Shown in pieces: positions 61,513 through 64,000 of a DNA stretch of 64,000 bases. How positions within the stretch are numbered: position 1 is the stretch's first letter; each line of letters starts with the position of its first letter. Made by a program: the position numbers and the translations under genes. The notes below the pieces were generated by a model. That model was not told the DNA's origin. It saw only the letters and a program-made list of their open reading frames with translations, and did no database searches. The DNA comes from Planctomycetota bacterium (lineage in GTDB: Bacteria; Planctomycetota; UBA1135; JACQFD01), in contig JAEUHX010000037.1 of NCBI GenBank assembly GCA_016792805.1, positions 59,278 to 123,277 of the forward strand, read 5' to 3'.

Positions 61513-63243
61513 ATGAACTTGGAGAATGGGGCGTGGCCGGTCTTGACTCCGCAGCGGACAATCCCCGACTCTCGACAGCGCTTCCTGTTGCCTCCATCGA
61601 GTCTAAAACAGATCGCAGCGGCCGTGCCGAAAAGAGCTCAAACATGGATCGTGGCTGCCCTCGGTATCCTGACGATAGCACTTCTCTATGTATGGCTTTC
61701 CCGGGACATGCTACCGACGAGCCCGGTGCCGCACTCGAACGATCGCGCCGAGGAGTCTCGACCAAAGGAGTCGCTTCCTGCAAGCGTTGCTTTCGGAGAG
61801 CACGCGCGGAGCGAGACCAGCCATAGGCCAGTTGCAACCATCGCGGTCCGCGATGAGGAGGGCGAGCCTATCTCGCAAGCGCGCATTTGTGAGCAAGGAG
61901 CTGCCAAGCGCCGCATTTCCCTATCCCCGGATGAGTGCATCGCCTCCAGCGCGGGCAAGGAACCACTGGTGCTCGACGAGGAGCGGATCCGTTCAATCCG
62001 TACAAATGCACTTTCGGTGACGGCTCCGGGGTTTCTGCCGCAACAGATCTCCCTGAACGACATCAGACTCGGTCAAACCTCGACCATCGTTCTCCAGCGG
62101 GGCGCATCGATTCGGATTCGTTGTGTGGATCTCGCTGGCAACCCCGTTTCCGGAGCCCATGCCGCGGCGTCTCGCGCCGCGCTCCCCTTCTCGTGGAAAT
62201 GTGCAATCACCGATGCGCCGGCGCCTGCGGGCGACGCGCGCTACTCCATCCATGAGGCTTGGACCGACGACGCCGGCTTCGCTCTGCTGAGCGGTCTTCA
62301 GAGCGAAGTCGATTATGAAGTGCAAGTCGATGTCGAGGATCATGTCGTGTTCTCCCAAGACGAGCAGGATGCCAAGCGCGCAGGACCTCGAACCTATCGA
62401 TACACCGCGTCTACGCTGCTCGGCGCCGCCGTAACCGCAGCCCCGAGCCCGCTTGCTTCGGCGAGTTTCATCATGGAAGACGATCTGATTTCGCTTCCCC
62501 GTGCGCGAGTCTCCGGCGCCGAACGCATCCGACGGGAGTTCTCCGACCGCCATCCTGGGTGCAGCGTGATTCTCTGCGCCCGGCGGCGAAATCTCGACTC
62601 CGAGCCTTCTGTAAGCTTGCTCGCCGTCTTCGAGGGCGGCGAAGAGATCCGGCGCACTGTTCCGCTCAAACCGCTGAGGCTCGCAGAAGCGCTCGTCCTC
62701 GACAGCTCGAGCTCGAAGCAGGTGTTGCCCAGCAAACAGATTCGTATCTTCGTGGAGGATCGCCACGGCAATCCCTTATCCCTCGACACCATTCGGCTGA
62801 TGGACCAGGCTCGGGGCTTCGTCGGGAGAACCATTCTCGTGCGTCCCGGCGAAGTGCACACGGTGCCGCTTGGAAAGTGGAATATCACTTCTTCAGACGG
62901 AACCGTGCACAGCCTTCTCGAGCCGCGCAAATTAGAGATCCGAGACGATTCACCCGACTCGCTGCGGCTCATCCTCCAAGACGACATCCGCCGGTGCCAA
63001 ATTCGCGTGTACGGAGCAGGGGGTCTGCCCGTGGATCGGCTCTTCCTGCGCATTGTGACGAGCGATGGCGGAGAGCAGAGAATTTTTATGAACGACGTGA
63101 GTTCACGCGCGCTCTTTCTGAAAGTGGGTATGGTGACCTTAGAAGGCCGTGCCTTCGGCTTCGGTACGGGGTCTCTCGCCGCTGAAATTACGGGGACCAT
63201 CACAGATCAGCCCCAGGTGCTCGAACTCGAGCTTCAGGAGTAG
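61513..63243 (+). CDS. Unknown single-pass protein with carboxypeptidase-regulatory-like domains
   Basis: The 576-residue protein has one membrane helix near residues 44-63 (TWIVAALGILTIALLYVWLS) and a long, probably extracytoplasmic, beta-rich region. At least two stretches resemble carboxypeptidase regulatory (CarboxypepD_reg) folds (ATIAVRDEEGEPISQARICE; IRCVDLAGNPVSGAHAAASR), and a further one opens IRIFVEDRHGNPLSLDTIRL. A GAGAGAG stretch a few bases before the ATG at 61513 fits a ribosome binding site. The codon use is less GC-biased than neighbouring genes. Function unknown. Confidence 0.75.
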   Translation: MNLENGAWPVLTPQRTIPDSRQRFLLPPSSLKQIAAAVPKRAQTWIVAALGILTIALLYVWLSRDMLPTSPVPHSNDRAEESRPKESLPASVAFGEHARSETSHRPVATIAVRDEEGEPISQARICEQGAAKRRISLSPDECIASSAGKEPLVLDEERIRSIRTNALSVTAPGFLPQQISLNDIRLGQTSTIVLQRGASIRIRCVDLAGNPVSGAHAAASRAALPFSWKCAITDAPAPAGDARYSIHEAWTDDAGFALLSGLQSEVDYEVQVDVEDHVVFSQDEQDAKRAGPRTYRYTASTLLGAAVTAAPSPLASASFIMEDDLISLPRARVSGAERIRREFSDRHPGCSVILCARRRNLDSEPSVSLLAVFEGGEEIRRTVPLKPLRLAEALVLDSSSSKQVLPSKQIRIFVEDRHGNPLSLDTIRLMDQARGFVGRTILVRPGEVHTVPLGKWNITSSDGTVHSLLEPRKLEIRDDSPDSLRLILQDDIRRCQIRVYGAGGLPVDRLFLRIVTSDGGEQRIFMNDVSSRALFLKVGMVTLEGRAFGFGTGSLAAEITGTITDQPQVLELELQE

Positions 63244-63356
63244 CTTGAGCCCCTGATTCTCTCCTTACAGCAAGCGCAGTGGGCGGTGCAGGATTCACTT
63301 GTGTGAGAGATCCCCTACAGGCATTTCTTCATCCGCGCGCAGTTTCCCCATCAATC
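63244..63356. other. Short unannotated spacer before repeat array
   Basis: I see no gene or clear hairpin here. The repeat array begins at 63357. Confidence 0.4.
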
Positions 63357-63932
63357 CGTAGGGTCGGCGCTCGCGCCGAACCATTGCGCGGGGCTTGCCC
63401 CGCGCGATGACGAATCGGCAGCGCGATGCATCATCCGGCGGCGCACGCGCCGCCGAATCGTCGCGGGCAAGCCCACGCCCTACGACTTCACAGATACGCG
63501 ACGGCTAGGAATGGGCCGTGGGTCGGTCTGGGTGTGCACAGAAACCGACTCGTAGGGTCGGCGCACGCGCCGAACCATTGCGCGGGGCTTGCCCCGCGCG
63601 ATGACGAATCGGCAGCGCGATCCATCATCCGGCGGCGCACGCGCCGCCGAATCGTCGCGGGCAAGCCCACGCCCTACGACTTCACAGATACGCGACGGCT
63701 TGGAATGGGGCGTGGGTCGGTCTGGGGGGGCACAGTAACCGACTCGAAGGGACGTCGAGCGCGCCGAACCATTTCGCGGGGCATGCCCCGCGCGATGACG
63801 AATCGTCAGCGGGATGCTTCAGCCGGCTGCGCATGCGCCGACGCAACGTCGCGGGCGATGCCCGCGCCCTACGACTTCACAGATGAGGGACGGCTAGGAA
63901 TGGGGCGTGGGTCGGTCTTGGCGCGGCGAGTT
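63357..63932. repeat. 194-bp tandem repeat array containing three R1 copies
   Basis: Three units begin at 63357, 63551 and 63745, exactly 194 bases apart. Each has an R1 element of about 128 bp (63357-63484, 63551-63678, 63745-63873) and a spacer carrying ACTTCACAGAT, GGGACGGCT or CGCGACGGCT, and GTGGGTCGGTCT. The first two units are nearly the same; the third is diverged. R1 palindromes are intact in units one and two. It is not a CRISPR: units are too long and the spacers match one another. Confidence 0.85.
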
Positions 63933-63955
63933 CCGCAGACGCGAGGCCATGGCGC

Positions 63956-63998
63956 GCGCAGAATCCGACTGGCGCGAAGCGCCGGTCGGATTCTGCGC
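63956..63998. terminator. Strong hairpin at the window edge
   Basis: GCGCAGAATCCGAC (63956-63969) pairs with GTCGGATTCTGCGC (63985-63998), and GGCGC pairs with GCGCC inside (63971-63975 with 63979-63983). It could terminate a gene arriving from outside the window. Confidence 0.5.
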
Positions 63999-64000
63999 AG

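Noticed and set aside
63357..63932. CRISPR array
   Set aside because: Repeat units are 194 bp and the spacers resemble each other; no cas gene is nearby.

Overview
The window is GC-rich and reads as chromosome of a Planctomycetota-type bacterium. The evidence is indirect but consistent: several very large Ser/Thr kinases with a single membrane anchor, one of them fused to a formylglycine-generating-enzyme (FGE) fold and coupled to an ECF sigma factor; big secreted FG-GAP proteins that share a C-terminal domain I associate with planctomycete secreted proteins; many lipoproteins of no known family; and a pair of microcompartment-cargo-like enzymes (RpiB-like and DeoC). No rRNA, tRNA, CRISPR array, transposase or phage gene was seen.

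Layout. 1-5718 is the 3' part of a giant receptor-like kinase. 5744-17741 is one tightly packed minus-strand gene string (ten genes, mostly 4-base stop/start overlaps): kynA, an aryl-CoA ligase, a creatininase-family hydrolase, a TauE/SafE exporter, miaB, a cysteine-desulfurase-like protein, a ribosome hibernation factor, ribD, a TPR metallopeptidase-like lipoprotein and a threonine dehydratase. 17890-20766 encodes a secreted beta-propeller/di-heme cytochrome. 21468-27639 holds two signalling proteins: a 1723-residue pseudokinase/STAND/TPR/GAF/sigma54-AAA/Fis fusion and a small atypical kinase. 28091-33970 is a pair of paralogous FG-GAP proteins, each preceded by the same nearly invariant 125-bp block and surrounded by repeat families.

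34314-39291 is a mixed metabolic region: queF, NAD(P)HX epimerase, lipoproteins, the rpiB-like/deoC pair with encapsulation-peptide-like N-termini, a VOC protein and a possible 35-residue membrane peptide. 39388-44307 is the FGE-kinase, ECF sigma and secreted FG-GAP cluster. 45610-50862 is a haem-A/cytochrome-oxidase assembly string (two cupredoxin-like proteins, ctaA, ctaB, SCO, DUF420) without the oxidase subunits. 50880-63243 holds an archaeal-type (type II) methionine aminopeptidase, leucine dehydrogenase, topA, DUF1643, a POT peptide transporter, two thioredoxin-fold proteins and unknown membrane proteins. 63357-63932 is a 194-bp tandem repeat array.

Two repeat families run through the intergenic regions. 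Family R1 (about 130 bp, starting near GTAGGGTCGGCG and ending near GCGCCCTACG, made of stacked palindromes) has at least six full copies. Family S (164-186 bp) has three full copies whose outer arms are always complementary to each other but not the same in every copy. The items most worth following up are the family S elements, the orphan microcompartment cargo pair, the type II MetAP, and the degenerate kinase/sigma54 fusion.
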